A stretch of 64,000 nt of DNA from Chitinophagales bacterium (GCA_013816805.1 JACDDS010000001.1:353150-417149); one strand, 5' to 3'; shown: positions 8,181 through 17,520, counted from the first letter of the stretch. Program-made: numbers and translations. The notes: generated by a model from the letters alone, not told the origin.

Positions 8181-9692
8181 TTAATTAATTTTATAAACAG
8201 GTAAGCTAAAGCTGAATGAACTTCCGCTCTTTTCAGTGCTCGTCAATTGAAGTGAAGAATGATGTAATTCCAGGATTTTTTTTGCAATAGTTAATCCGAG
8301 GCCGGCACTGTCCTTTAAATCTATAAAATTATCTGTGGTACGGTAGTTACGTGTAAAGATCTTTTCCTTTTCATTTTCAGGTATACCAATTCCGGAGTCA
8401 GTTATGATAATTTCTACATGGTGATCGTATCTAAGAGTCTTAATCTTTACATGACCACCTTCGGGAGTAAACTTTATTGCATTATCAATCAGGTTTTGCA
8501 TTACGCGCTCAATTAATGAAACATCTGCGTATACCGGAGGAAGATCTTTAGAGAGATATGTTTCGAGTGTAATATTTTTCTCTTTCGCAATTAACTGGTA
8601 TTTATTATTCATATCATTTGCCAGTTCGCTAATTGAAAATGGTTCCTTTTTTGGTTCTACTTGATTGGCTTCCAACTTTGATAGTTCAAAAAGTTCATTT
8701 ACAAGCTTTTCTAATTTCCGGGAATTTTGCAAAATGGTATTTATGTACCGGTTGCGATCAGAATCGGTAAGGGTAAGCTGTTTCATTTGCAGGGTTTCGG
8801 CATAACCCTGTATCACCGAAACCGGAGTTTTTAAATCATGCGAAATGTTGGCTATAAGCTCACGCCTCAGCATTTCTATAGCGTTTACTTTATTAATATT
8901 TTCAGTTAAGATATCTGCCATTTGATTGTAGATATCTGCAAGCTGTTTTACGTCTCCCTTTGATCGGACATTTACGCGTGCACTCAAATCGCCTTCTTTA
9001 AACCGTTGCATCACTTCGAATACATTTCTGTAATTTTTGGTAATAATCCGGATAAGAATTAAGCCAATGATAAGTGTGGCAAGCAGCGTTAATACGATAC
9101 TTTTAATTCCAATTTTAATTAAATAATTACGTGACAGCAATTTCAGGACTGCATCATATTCTTCGCTGGTGAGCACTGCGTAAATGTATCCTGTTATAAT
9201 ATGGTCTCTTAAAACAGGAGCAGCAGAAAAGACTTTCTTTTGACCAGGGTGACGCGGATCATCGCCCGTCGTATATTCTGTACCTCCTGTAAGAATAAAT
9301 CTCTTAATGGGGTCAAGACTTATTTTTTCCAGAATAATTTTTTTATTTGGAGCATAGTACGAAATGATATTTCCATCAATATCCAGCAGGTAAACCTCAA
9401 GGCTTGGATTTATAGCCATCAGCTTGTGAAACGTTTCTTCCAGCAGGGCTTTATTTATTTTTCCATTCTCGTACGGATTGGATTGTTCTGCAATATGCGT
9501 CGCAATTTTACGGTTTAGCAACTGGTTTACTTCTTCATAATGGATTCGGGATGTTTGTATAGTAATATAGATGTAAGCGATACCCGTAATGATCAGCAGT
9601 AATGAAAAGATTGCCGCTATTCGCCAATATAAACCTGTAAGAGGGTTTGGTTGGAAATTATTTTTTTGCATCAATAGGTTGTATTTCATCAT
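8181..9692 (-). CDS. Sensor histidine kinase
   Basis: 503 aa with TM1 at about 24-44, an extracytoplasmic sensor of ~145 residues, TM2 at about 190-216, a HAMP segment, a HisKA dimerisation helix with the phosphorylated His285 in ISHDLKTP, and an HATPase domain (N-box NLIDNAIKF near 400-408, DSGIGIP at 432-438, GLGL at 464-467). It should sense an envelope signal and phosphorylate the adjacent regulator. The open frame overlaps the regulator gene by 35 bp; Met8 at 9,671 would cut this to 14 bp. Such an overlap implies translational coupling. The ligand is unknown; the flanking Met-rich and DUF4142 genes are plausible targets. Confidence 0.92.
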   Translation of the reverse strand: MMKYNLLMQKNNFQPNPLTGLYWRIAAIFSLLLIITGIAYIYITIQTSRIHYEEVNQLLNRKIATHIAEQSNPYENGKINKALLEETFHKLMAINPSLEVYLLDIDGNIISYYAPNKKIILEKISLDPIKRFILTGGTEYTTGDDPRHPGQKKVFSAAPVLRDHIITGYIYAVLTSEEYDAVLKLLSRNYLIKIGIKSIVLTLLATLIIGLILIRIITKNYRNVFEVMQRFKEGDLSARVNVRSKGDVKQLADIYNQMADILTENINKVNAIEMLRRELIANISHDLKTPVSVIQGYAETLQMKQLTLTDSDRNRYINTILQNSRKLEKLVNELFELSKLEANQVEPKKEPFSISELANDMNNKYQLIAKEKNITLETYLSKDLPPVYADVSLIERVMQNLIDNAIKFTPEGGHVKIKTLRYDHHVEIIITDSGIGIPENEKEKIFTRNYRTTDNFIDLKDSAGLGLTIAKKILELHHSSLQLTSTEKSGSSFSFSLPVYKIN

Positions 9693-10377
9693 TAAAACGA
9701 TAACCTATACCCCAGGTAGTTAAAATAAAGCTTGGGTTTGACATATCTGATTCAATTTTTGCTCTAAGCCTGCTGATGTGAGAGTTTACGGTATGCTCGT
9801 AACCGGTGAATTCATAACCCCAAACTGCATTCAGCAATGCTTCCCTTGAATAGCTTTTTCCGGGATTTGATATAAATAAATATAAAAGATCAAATTCCCT
9901 GGGTGTAAGATCTATCTTGGTTCCCTTCACCAATACTTTTCGTTTATCAGCATCAATAGTAATATCACCGGCAGATATAAGTTTGTTTGCATTTGAGCGG
10001 ATGTGATAGTTAATTTCTTCTCTTCGCAAAATAGCTTTTACCCGTGCAATGAGTTCACGGATACTGAAAGGTTTGGTAAGGTAATCATCAGCTCCTGATT
10101 CCAATCCTATTATTTTATCGATCTCTTCGGAGCGGGCCGTAAGCATTAAAATTGGTGATGCATTATTTTCAGCCCTTAGCTTTCTGCAAATCTCCATACC
10201 GTCCATGTCCGGCAGCATAACGTCTAAAATAATCAGGTCAAAAGGCTTTTTCATCGCATGTAACATTCCATTTTTACCTGTGGTTGCCTTAGTAACTTCA
10301 CAATGAATGTCTTTCAGATGTATTTCCAGCAGCTCAATAATATTTTCATCGTCTTCAATAATTAATATGTTCTTCAT
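9658..10377 (-). CDS. OmpR-family response regulator
   Basis: 239 aa. The receiver domain has the acidic pair Asp9/Asp10, the phosphoacceptor Asp52 (LDVMLPDMDG), Thr80 and Lys102 (TKPFS). The C-terminal ~100 residues are an OmpR/PhoB winged helix (LTPREFDLLYLF; YEHTVNSHISRLRAKIE; WGIGYRF). It is a DNA-binding regulator controlled by the overlapping kinase gene. The gene starts 153 bp downstream of the Met-rich gene stop, behind a terminator, so it probably has its own promoter. Confidence 0.95.
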   Translation of the reverse strand: MKNILIIEDDENIIELLEIHLKDIHCEVTKATTGKNGMLHAMKKPFDLIILDVMLPDMDGMEICRKLRAENNASPILMLTARSEEIDKIIGLESGADDYLTKPFSIRELIARVKAILRREEINYHIRSNANKLISAGDITIDADKRKVLVKGTKIDLTPREFDLLYLFISNPGKSYSREALLNAVWGYEFTGYEHTVNSHISRLRAKIESDMSNPSFILTTWGIGYRFNDEIQPIDAKK

Positions 10378-10464
10378 AAGCTTCGTTTGATTTTAATCTT
10401 ATTTATGAAAAAAACTAAATCCTTTTTTTAACCAGGGCTGAAATGTAACCTTACAAAATTAAGA

Positions 10465-10490
10465 AAGGATGCTATTTTAAAAGCATCCTT
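10465..10490 (-). terminator. Rho-independent terminator after the Met-rich gene
   Basis: Perfect 9-bp stem AAGGATGCT/AGCATCCTT with an 8-base loop. On the minus strand it is followed by TTCTTAATTTTG. It lies 40 bp past the stop of the 10,531-11,154 gene and separates that gene from the two-component system. Confidence 0.75.
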
Positions 10491-10530
10491 CTTCAATATC
10501 GAACTGCATCGATAAATTTACAGACTGCAA

Positions 10531-11154
10531 TTATTTATTCATCATCTTGTCTAAGTTTTTATCATGATATTCTGCATTGTCTTCGCTGCTAAAATTTAAT
10601 TTTTGAGTGTAAGCAGGCTTTTCACCTTTCATAACCATCATGATTGTTTTACCATAAAATTCCCTTGCTTCTTCTACAGTTTTTTCGCCCATAATTACGT
10701 CGTATGCAAGATTTAAAGCAAGCATATTATTAGCTTCCTTGTCGCAACGCGCAGATAATTCTCCCTGTGTTCTGTCAACAACCACGCTGCCGTCAAAGGC
10801 TGCAAGCTCATCGAATTTAGACGGGTCAACTTTATAGCTAAGAAATTGTTGCATTACATCCATGTGCGTTACCGGAAAATTGTGGGCTACTTCTTTTTTA
10901 TATACAATTGTTTTCATCCAGGGTCCATTATTATACCACATCATCGCATTCTCAGTCATTTCATTAGGCTTACCATATTTATCCATCATTTCCTTTGCGG
11001 CCATTTGAGAAGCTTCTGGCCACGATTTCATGTTATCCATCATCATCATGTCCATTTTCTTGTCGTCGTTCATGTTGTTTTGTGCTATTACACTAGTTGT
11101 ACAGAAGAACACAGTTAATACTGCGAGGATCAGAAATTTAATTTTTGATTTCAT
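10531..11154 (-). CDS. Methionine-rich secreted protein
   Basis: 207 aa with a signal peptide (cleavage near VIAQ, residue 25). The mature protein contains about 23 methionines in ~183 residues, near 12 percent, concentrated at the N-terminus (KKMDMMMMDNM, AAKEMM, NAMMW, TIMMVM, DKMM). The rest is homologous to the first domain of the DUF4142 lipoprotein at 6,765-7,892, including SARCDKE. Met-rich exported proteins can act as sacrificial oxidant sinks whose sulfoxides are later repaired, or as copper binders. With msrA/msrB and a DUF417 gene in the same block I favour the first role, but this is inference. The domain family is not one I can name. Confidence 0.7.
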   Translation of the reverse strand: MKSKIKFLILAVLTVFFCTTSVIAQNNMNDDKKMDMMMMDNMKSWPEASQMAAKEMMDKYGKPNEMTENAMMWYNNGPWMKTIVYKKEVAHNFPVTHMDVMQQFLSYKVDPSKFDELAAFDGSVVVDRTQGELSARCDKEANNMLALNLAYDVIMGEKTVEEAREFYGKTIMMVMKGEKPAYTQKLNFSSEDNAEYHDKNLDKMMNK

Positions 11155-11263
11155 TGTTTTATTCTTAATTGAATTGAATTTTTTTTTATCCTATAATGCC
11201 AAAACTAGTTTTTAAAGGTTATAGAAGTATCACGAAAAGAATGAATAAGTATGTTACCTCACG

Positions 11264-11788
11264 TTACTTTTCAAAACCTTTTAATCCCAGGTAAGCTTGC
11301 TGTTCACTTATCATTCTTCCGATGTAGGTACAGCGTAAGGAGATCCTCCAATCTCTGTTAATGCTCCGTTTGCTCCAACTTTGAATAGTTATGGTATGTG
11401 TGTGAAATGCGCCGGATACATATAAATATCCGTCAGGTGTTTCATACATATCTTTTGTATCACCGGGAGGCAATCCGCCACCTCTTTCAAAATAATTAGG
11501 ATTCAATGATGCGGATAAAAGCCCATCACTTCCAATATTAAACACACTCACTATAATTAGAAGTAAAGCTTGCTGTAACAAATGTTGATGATCATTTCTG
11601 GGTCCTGTAAGAAAATTTTGAATCCTGGCTGCTGTATTTCCACCATGAACCGTAAGGACTGTTATCTTCTTTGGAAGAATGTAAATTGAAGTTGGCCATA
11701 TAGAAATACTGATCATTGGACCTCCATGAGGAGCAAATTTATTCGAAAAGTATTGCGTAAGAATCACCGGAATGATAACATATATCAA
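11264..11788 (-). pseudogene. Decayed beta-propeller (lactonase/YncE-like) gene
   Basis: A minus-strand ORF exists, but coherent propeller sequence is spread over all three frames. One frame has SVFNIGSDGLLSA and DGYLYVSGAF. The next frame continues LFKVGANGALTEIGGSPYA before stops near 11,300. Upstream, fragments such as DQYFYMANFN alternate with ITVLTVHGG. Phrases like VGANGALTEIGGSPY are typical of seven-bladed lactonase-type repeats. I see at least three frameshifts and an internal stop, so this is a degenerate gene and not one real 174-aa protein. Confidence 0.6.
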
Positions 11789-11800
11789 TTATTACTTAAA

Positions 11801-12007
11801 TTATTTTAGATAAGTTTTGGAATCTATAAGAAGAGGTTTGAGAGGAAAAGAATATATGTTTTCAGTTGTATGATTTAAAAGCATTGGATTTGCTGAAGTG
11901 TAAGCCTGTTCAACAAGGCTTTTAACCTGTTTAGCATATTTTATTTTCGGGGCACCTGCTAATGCATGAATTTTAATGTTCTTTTTTGTCTTTAAATAGG
12001 ATGCAGG
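11801..12007 (-). pseudogene. 3-prime remnant of an unidentified gene
   Basis: A 68-codon open stretch without a start codon on the minus strand ends at 11,801. It reads like genuine coding sequence (HALAGAPKIKYAKQVKSLVE, then SFPLKPLLIDSKTYLK). I do not recognise the family. It sits just upstream of the decayed propeller gene and may be the end of a gene lost from this strand. Confidence 0.3.
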
Positions 12008-12058
12008 TTATTATAACTGCAAATTTTTTTTAATCATCTTTATTTGACAATCTTAATA

Positions 12059-14554
12059 ATGAAAACCATCTCAACTTCTTTTTTCTCAATACTTATTTTT
12101 CTATTCTACTTCACTGATACCTATGCTCAATGGCAACAAACTTCAGGACCCGCCGGAGGGGTTACTACTGCATTGTATGCAAAAGGTGATACCCTTTTCT
12201 GTGGAAATTTTGAGCATTATACACTTACTAATCAGGGCGGAAATGCCGGAACCTTATACAGAAGCACGGACCATGGTCAGCATTGGTACACAGATAGCTC
12301 AAATTTTATAGGTGAGCCGCTTTCCTTTACACACAAAGGCTCGACTGTCTTTGTCTCTACATCTACAGATGGTATTTTCAAAAGCACCGATAATGGAACC
12401 ACATGGAATTCTCTTAGTGGTACCAATTCAATTTCACCCGGCACGCTATTAACTGTTAGCGGGGTAATCTATGTCGGTACACTTAACGGCGTTTATAAAT
12501 CTACTGACAATGGAAACACTTTTATTAATGCTTCTGTTGGCTTACCTGATTATCCTGGTATATTAAACTTGGCTGCCCTAGGCACAACCCTATATGCATC
12601 CGTAAGTAGCATAAATGGAAATGGTATTTATAAATCTACCAACAATGCCGCTACCTGGCAAGCTGTTAATAATGGGTTGCCTGTAACTGAGTGGGCAATC
12701 AACGGTGGCCTGGCTACCAATGCCACCACTGTGTTTGCTTCTTTTGCAAACGGCGTTTACAAAAGCACCAATTCAGGGGCAAGCTGGACTTTATCAAACG
12801 ATGGATTCACAGGACAGGTTTTTGCGTTAGGTGATACTATATTCGCTTCAGTGCTTGACCCTTATTGGGAACTATATAAGAGTTCAAATGACGGGGCAAC
12901 CTGGACACCCTCGAGTTCAGGAATACCTCCCAGTGAAGAACCAGGCATACTGGTGAACATCGGCAGAGAAATTTATGCAGGTACAAGTTTATATGGAAGT
13001 GTTTACAGAACGATTGATATGGGCTCTTCGTGGCAACCTTCGAACATAGGTTTGGCCGAGGTGGATGTAAAAACGATTTTTCCATCCGGAAATACTATTT
13101 TTTCAGGAAGTTTAAGTAATGCAGGAGTGCATGCTTCCTCAGATGGCGGAAATACGTGGATACCTTCAGGTAATGGTTTACCGGATGATTATAGAACAGT
13201 AACTTCTTTTACCCAAAATTCATCGTACTTATTTACCGGTATGCTCTTCAGAGGTGTTTACCGAAGCAGCAATAATGGGAATTCATGGTCTCCGTCAACA
13301 ACTGGCTTAACGGTCTTCGGATTATATATTGATTGCCTTACCACTCAGGGAACAGATGTTTATGCAGGCACCTATGATGGAGTTTTTAGATCTACAGATA
13401 ATGGAAACCATTGGACTATTGCAAGTCCCATAATCGGGAGCAGCAGGCCTGAGGTAACTACAATTGTATCTATCGCGGGAGTTTTAGTAGCCGGTACTCC
13501 AATAAACGGTATTTACAGATCAACGAATAATGGCGCTACATGGACTTCGGTTAATGGAGGCATACCGGTTGCCAGCCCCATTCACCAGATTATAGTAAGA
13601 GGAACAGATCTGATTGCCGGTACAGGGGCCGGAATCTATATCAGCAGTGATAATGGAATTACATGGACTGCCAAAAACAATGGACTTCCTAACATTCACA
13701 ATGCACGCACGGTGGCTGCAAAAGGTGACACGTTAGTCACTTCGATCTACGACCAAAACTATTTTGTAGCGGTAGGAAATTTCATTAGCTACAACAATGG
13801 GGCGAGCTGGTCCGGTTTTAATGCAGGAATGGATCTTTTTGCTGTAAGATATCTCGCTATTAGCAACAATATTGTCTTTGCAGGAACTGAAAACGAATCC
13901 ATATGGAAAAATGAACTTTCGCCGTCGGCATCAGGCACCCTTCATGTTGCTTCTCAGAATGTAACTCATTTGCAGGCCAGCAACGGAAAATTTTTTGGAA
14001 ACGATAAAGTAAAGGTAGTTGACAATAATAATCAACCTGTTGGAGGAGTAACGGTTAATGCCACCTATTCAGGCCCCAGCTCAGGAAGCGCAACAGGAAT
14101 AACCAACAATAACGGCATTGTTAAATTAAAGACTACAAAAATTGCAAATCCTGTAGGAGCCTGGTGTTTTACAATAACCAATCTTGTAAAAAATGGATAT
14201 GCCTATGATGCAAGCAAAAATGTAAGTACAACGGCCTGTGATCCATCAGGATTTAAAGAATTTTCCGGTGATCAGGAGTCTTTGCGGGCAGATAAAATTT
14301 CTATAGCACCTAATCCTGTGGCGGGAAATAATGCTAATATTACCTATGCTTTATCTTCAACTGGTAATGTATTCTTAAAAATATTCGATGCGAGGGGATT
14401 GATGGTAAAAAAGATTCAGTTAGGTGATGAAAGTATTGGAATACATCAGTTTGTATTGAATGGTATAGATCAGATGCAGGTAGGGATTTATTTAATAGTT
14501 TTAGAAGAAAATTCAAATGTGATCGTACAAGGTCGTTTTATGGTAGTGAAGTAA
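12059..14554 (+). CDS. T9SS-exported Asp-box (BNR-like) repeat protein
   Basis: 831 aa from the ATG at 12,059, which gives a standard signal peptide (TSFFSILIFLFYFTDTYAQ); an ATG 15 bp upstream is also open. The body has about a dozen Asp-box repeats of the pattern S-x-D-x-G-x-x-W (for example STDNGTTW, SSDGGNTW, STDNGNHW), indicating beta-propeller folding as in sialidases, sortilins and Ycf48-like proteins. A carboxypeptidase-like regulatory domain follows (VKVVDNNNQPVGGVTVNAT). The last ~80 residues (ISIAPNPV, IFDARGLMV, GIYLIVLEE) are a T9SS type A sorting domain. Asp-boxes alone do not imply enzyme activity; a binding or adhesion role is as likely. Confidence 0.8.
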   Translation: MKTISTSFFSILIFLFYFTDTYAQWQQTSGPAGGVTTALYAKGDTLFCGNFEHYTLTNQGGNAGTLYRSTDHGQHWYTDSSNFIGEPLSFTHKGSTVFVSTSTDGIFKSTDNGTTWNSLSGTNSISPGTLLTVSGVIYVGTLNGVYKSTDNGNTFINASVGLPDYPGILNLAALGTTLYASVSSINGNGIYKSTNNAATWQAVNNGLPVTEWAINGGLATNATTVFASFANGVYKSTNSGASWTLSNDGFTGQVFALGDTIFASVLDPYWELYKSSNDGATWTPSSSGIPPSEEPGILVNIGREIYAGTSLYGSVYRTIDMGSSWQPSNIGLAEVDVKTIFPSGNTIFSGSLSNAGVHASSDGGNTWIPSGNGLPDDYRTVTSFTQNSSYLFTGMLFRGVYRSSNNGNSWSPSTTGLTVFGLYIDCLTTQGTDVYAGTYDGVFRSTDNGNHWTIASPIIGSSRPEVTTIVSIAGVLVAGTPINGIYRSTNNGATWTSVNGGIPVASPIHQIIVRGTDLIAGTGAGIYISSDNGITWTAKNNGLPNIHNARTVAAKGDTLVTSIYDQNYFVAVGNFISYNNGASWSGFNAGMDLFAVRYLAISNNIVFAGTENESIWKNELSPSASGTLHVASQNVTHLQASNGKFFGNDKVKVVDNNNQPVGGVTVNATYSGPSSGSATGITNNNGIVKLKTTKIANPVGAWCFTITNLVKNGYAYDASKNVSTTACDPSGFKEFSGDQESLRADKISIAPNPVAGNNANITYALSSTGNVFLKIFDARGLMVKKIQLGDESIGIHQFVLNGIDQMQVGIYLIVLEENSNVIVQGRFMVVK

Positions 14555-14575
14555 ATTTCATTCTTAAAATTTTTT

Positions 14576-14600
14576 AAAACCGTCTTGGTAAGGCGGTTTT
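14576..14600 (+). terminator. Rho-independent terminator
   Basis: Stem AAAACCGTCTT/AAGGCGGTTTT with loop GGT and one wobble pair, 22 bp after the Asp-box gene stop. The A/T-flanked stem could work in both directions, ending the convergent Nudix-side transcription too. Confidence 0.8.
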
Positions 14601-14678
14601 AATTTGCTGCAGGGGATAGCTATCACAATAGGTACTTTAAAATATATAGAGGCAGATTGAATAGTTCATGGCTGCGCT

Positions 14679-15089
14679 TTACTTTGATTCTCTCTGTTCT
14701 TTGAAAACCCGCATTATCTTATTATGGTCAAATGCCAATTGCATATTTGAATATTTGATGGTTTTGATTATTTCCTCTGTATCTGATCCGGCTTGAAGAG
14801 TACCTCCTGTTGGACGTGCGTAATAGGTAATGGAAACAGCATGTCCTCTTGGATCACGGTTGGGTTCCGAGAAAACACCTACTATATTTAATAACTCTAC
14901 TTCAAGGCCGGTTTCTTCCATCACTTCCCGCTTTGCTGCATCTTCCACAGTTTCTCCATACTCAACATGTCCGCCCGGAAGTCCCCATTCTCCTTTAAAC
15001 GGGGAATATTTCCTTTTACCGAGAATAATTTCTCTATCCGGAAATTCAATGATTACGTCAACACAAAGAGTAGGCTTGTCATTTTTCAT
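14679..15089 (-). CDS. Nudix hydrolase
   Basis: 136 aa with a complete Nudix box beginning at Gly39-Gly40 (GGHVEYGETVEDAAKREVME followed by ETGLEV), matching Gx5Ex7REUxEExGU. The pattern of a small stand-alone domain starting with VDVIIEF and GKRKYSPFKGEWGLPGG resembles ADP-ribose pyrophosphatase or dGTP-type housecleaning enzymes. The substrate cannot be assigned. It is convergent with the Asp-box gene across a shared terminator. Confidence 0.92.
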   Translation of the reverse strand: MKNDKPTLCVDVIIEFPDREIILGKRKYSPFKGEWGLPGGHVEYGETVEDAAKREVMEETGLEVELLNIVGVFSEPNRDPRGHAVSITYYARPTGGTLQAGSDTEEIIKTIKYSNMQLAFDHNKIMRVFKEQRESK

Positions 15090-15193
15090 AAAATAATAAT
15101 GGCATTAAAAAATCAAAATAATAGATTGCTTTGCATTCACTGATGCTGGCCGCAGTGAACTCAAAAATTCACTATCTTATTTATTGTTGTCAA

Positions 15194-16024
15194 CTATTTT
15201 ACCATTTTTCTCAGTGTTTTTAAATTTTTCATATCCCAACCATCTTCAGTTTTATTTTCTATCACTTTGGGTATATGAGGGAAATTTTTCATTATATATT
15301 TAAATGGCACTAATCCTATTTTACCTTTCCCAATATGTTCATGGCGATCAAGATGACTCCGTAATTCACCTTTGCTGTCGTTTAAGTGAAAGGCATTCAG
15401 GTTTTTTAAGCCGCATATTTTATCGAAAGAACCGAGCGTCTCCTCGATACCGGCTTGTGTTCTTATATCGTATCCGGCTGCAAAAGCATGGCAGGTATCG
15501 AAACAAAACCCAATGCGGCTGCTTCCCACATTTTCATAAATGAATTTCAGGTTTTCAAAAGTACCTCCTACGCTTGAACCCTGCGCTGCAGTGTTTTCGA
15601 GTGCAATTATTACCTTGCTTTTATGAGTAGCCTGAAGCACCTGCTTTATACCTGCAGCGATTTTTAGCATGGCTTCTTCTTTAGATTGTGTACCTGCAGT
15701 GCCGGGATGCATAACACAAAAAGACAGCTTTAGCTCTGTGCATCGTATTACTTCTTCCGTTAAAGCTTGCAATGTTTTTTCAAGAATAACCTGGTTGGCC
15801 GACCCGGGATTTAAAAGATAAGAGCAATGAGAGAAGATTGTTTTCACTTTTGATTGTTTCCATACGAAAGAAAATTTTCTTTTCTCTTCTTTCGAAACAG
15901 GCCTTGCTTTCCACTGACGCTGATTGCGCGTGAAAAGTTGAAAAGTATCAATATTTAACCTTGCTGCTTCACTGAATGCATTTTCTAAACCACCCGCTAC
16001 CGAACAATGTATTCCCAGAAGCAT
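15194..16024 (-). CDS. nfo: Deoxyribonuclease IV (endonuclease IV)
   Basis: 276 aa AP endonuclease of the Nfo family. It has the start GIHCSVAGGLENAF, DTFQLFTRNQRQW, the metal-ligand motifs CVMHPGTAG, ALENTAAQGSSVGG, CFDTCHAFAAGYD, FHLNDSKGELRSHLDRHEHI and VIENKTEDG. It cleaves DNA 5-prime to abasic sites in base excision repair using a tri-zinc centre. It is followed by no close partner; the enoyl-CoA hydratase gene lies 48 bp upstream on the same strand. Confidence 0.95.
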   Translation of the reverse strand: MLLGIHCSVAGGLENAFSEAARLNIDTFQLFTRNQRQWKARPVSKEEKRKFSFVWKQSKVKTIFSHCSYLLNPGSANQVILEKTLQALTEEVIRCTELKLSFCVMHPGTAGTQSKEEAMLKIAAGIKQVLQATHKSKVIIALENTAAQGSSVGGTFENLKFIYENVGSSRIGFCFDTCHAFAAGYDIRTQAGIEETLGSFDKICGLKNLNAFHLNDSKGELRSHLDRHEHIGKGKIGLVPFKYIMKNFPHIPKVIENKTEDGWDMKNLKTLRKMVK

Positions 16025-16071
16025 AAGTCTTAAAGAATATTAATTGCAGGATAAATATTCCAGGTGAATTA

Positions 16072-16851
16072 TTATTTTCCTGTAAATATTGCCGGACGTT
16101 TTTCTAAAAAAGCAGCAGTTCCTTCCTTAAAATCTGCTGTGTCTGCACAGAGGCTGAATTCATTCACTTCAAAATTAAAGCCATCCACATTTTTTGCAGA
16201 AAAAGCGTTAGTGCAGGCAATGATTTGCGTTACAACCCGTGGAGGTTTTGTTTTTATTTTATCAAGAATGGATTTGCATTTTGGCAATAACTCTTCCTGC
16301 GTTGTTACGTAATTCACCAGCCCGCACTTAAGAGCGGTTTCTGCATTTATTGTGTCAGCGGTTAACAGCATTTCTATTCCTTTGCCTATTCCGGTGTAGC
16401 GTAATAATCGTTGTGTTCCTCCGTAACCCGGAATAGTTCCAAGGTTAATTTCCGGCTGTCCAAACTTTGCATTTTCACTTGCAATCCGTATGTGGCAGGC
16501 CATGGCTAGCTCGCATCCTCCACCAAGTGCAAAGCCATTTACTGCAGCAATTACAGGTTTAACTGCTTGTTCAATTTTGTTAAAAACACGATGCCCGTTT
16601 GAGGACATCTCCCTTGCCTGCTCTATTGTAAAGTTTGAAAATTCAGAAATATCTGCACCTGCAACAAAGGCCTTTATTCCTGATCCGGTAAGTATTACGC
16701 CTCTTATTTCTTTGTTATAATTCACTTCATCAAAAACTGAGTCAAGCTCATCAATTACTTTTCGGTTCAGCGCATTTAGCTTATCCGGGCGATTGATGGT
16801 GATCGTTAATATGCTATCGTTAAGCTGGGTCAGCAGGTATTGAAATTCCAT
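16072..16851 (-). CDS. Enoyl-CoA hydratase/isomerase family protein
   Basis: 259-aa crotonase-fold protein. The oxyanion hole region (AFVAGADISEF) and the two catalytic glutamates of hydratases are present, Glu114 (GGGCELAMACH) and Glu134 (GQPEINLGTIPGYGG). It should hydrate 2,3-trans-enoyl-CoA in beta-oxidation or a related route. It is 10 bp downstream of the B12-binding protein gene and likely cotranscribed, a pairing that suggests short-chain acyl-CoA metabolism. Confidence 0.93.
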   Translation of the reverse strand: MEFQYLLTQLNDSILTITINRPDKLNALNRKVIDELDSVFDEVNYNKEIRGVILTGSGIKAFVAGADISEFSNFTIEQAREMSSNGHRVFNKIEQAVKPVIAAVNGFALGGGCELAMACHIRIASENAKFGQPEINLGTIPGYGGTQRLLRYTGIGKGIEMLLTADTINAETALKCGLVNYVTTQEELLPKCKSILDKIKTKPPRVVTQIIACTNAFSAKNVDGFNFEVNEFSLCADTADFKEGTAAFLEKRPAIFTGK

Positions 16852-16861
16852 ATTCTTATTA

Positions 16862-17266
16862 TTAAAAGTCTCTGTGTGTTGTTACATATCCGGTTATATA
16901 ACTAACTATATCATGTGTTGAAGTACCGGGTGGAAATAGTTTTCCTACACCAGAGTCATTTAAAATTTTCATGTCCTCATCCGGAATAATTCCACCACCT
17001 GTAACCAATACATCCGTCATATCTTTTTCTTTAAGCATTTGCATTATTTTGGGAAAAACAGTCATATGTGCTCCTGATAAAATGGATATTCCAATCACAT
17101 CCACATCTTCCTGCAAGGCTGCATTAACCACCATTTCCGGGGTTTGCCGAAGACCTGTATAAATAACTTCCATGCCTGCATCACGAAGCGACGAAGCAAT
17201 AACTTTGGCGCCCCGGTCATGGCCATCCAGGCCTACCTTAGCAACTAATACCCTTATAGGTCTCAT
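16862..17266 (-). CDS. Stand-alone cobalamin-binding protein (methylmalonyl-CoA mutase C-terminal-like)
   Basis: 134 aa consisting only of the B12-binding Rossmann domain. The cobalamin-ligand motif DxHxxG is present at Asp14-His16-Gly19 ([11 protein letters not shown]), followed by GISILSGAH and [11 protein letters not shown], exactly as in the small subunit or C-terminal domain of methylmalonyl-CoA mutase. The catalytic TIM-barrel subunit is not in the window. The start codon overlaps the stop of the 76-aa gene by 4 bp. Confidence 0.9.
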   Translation of the reverse strand: MRPIRVLVAKVGLDGHDRGAKVIASSLRDAGMEVIYTGLRQTPEMVVNAALQEDVDVIGISILSGAHMTVFPKIMQMLKEKDMTDVLVTGGGIIPDEDMKILNDSGVGKLFPPGTSTHDIVSYITGYVTTHRDF

Positions 17267-17493
17267 TTCTCCGTCTTTCTTTTCTTTCTAATACCTGTTG
17301 AAGGTGCATTCTTTTTTTCTTTCCATTCATCTTCATCTAGTTTTTTGTCCACAACATTCCGGTCTAAAAAATCATTTAGCTTATCCACTGAAATATTGCT
17401 GATGATCTCGCCAAATTCGTTTACATGAATATCCAATCCTTTTAATTCTGGATTTACCTGCGCCTCTTCTTTTTTCAATTTTCTTTTTTTCAT
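17263..17493 (-). CDS. Conserved small charged protein
   Basis: 76 aa, highly charged, with Lys/Arg-rich ends and a central part ([29 protein letters not shown]). It has no signal or membrane segment. The coupling to the B12-binding gene by a 4-bp overlap and placement after gltX support it as real. I do not know its function. Confidence 0.7.
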   Translation of the reverse strand: MKKRKLKKEEAQVNPELKGLDIHVNEFGEIISNISVDKLNDFLDRNVVDKKLDEDEWKEKKNAPSTGIRKKRKTEK

Positions 17494-17520
17494 TGTGAAA
17501 TTTTTACAAGAGAAATAATC

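Noticed and set aside
16862..17520. Cobalamin riboswitch near the B12-binding gene
   Set aside because: The upstream gene is only 27 bp away from gltX and no B12-box-like sequence was seen.
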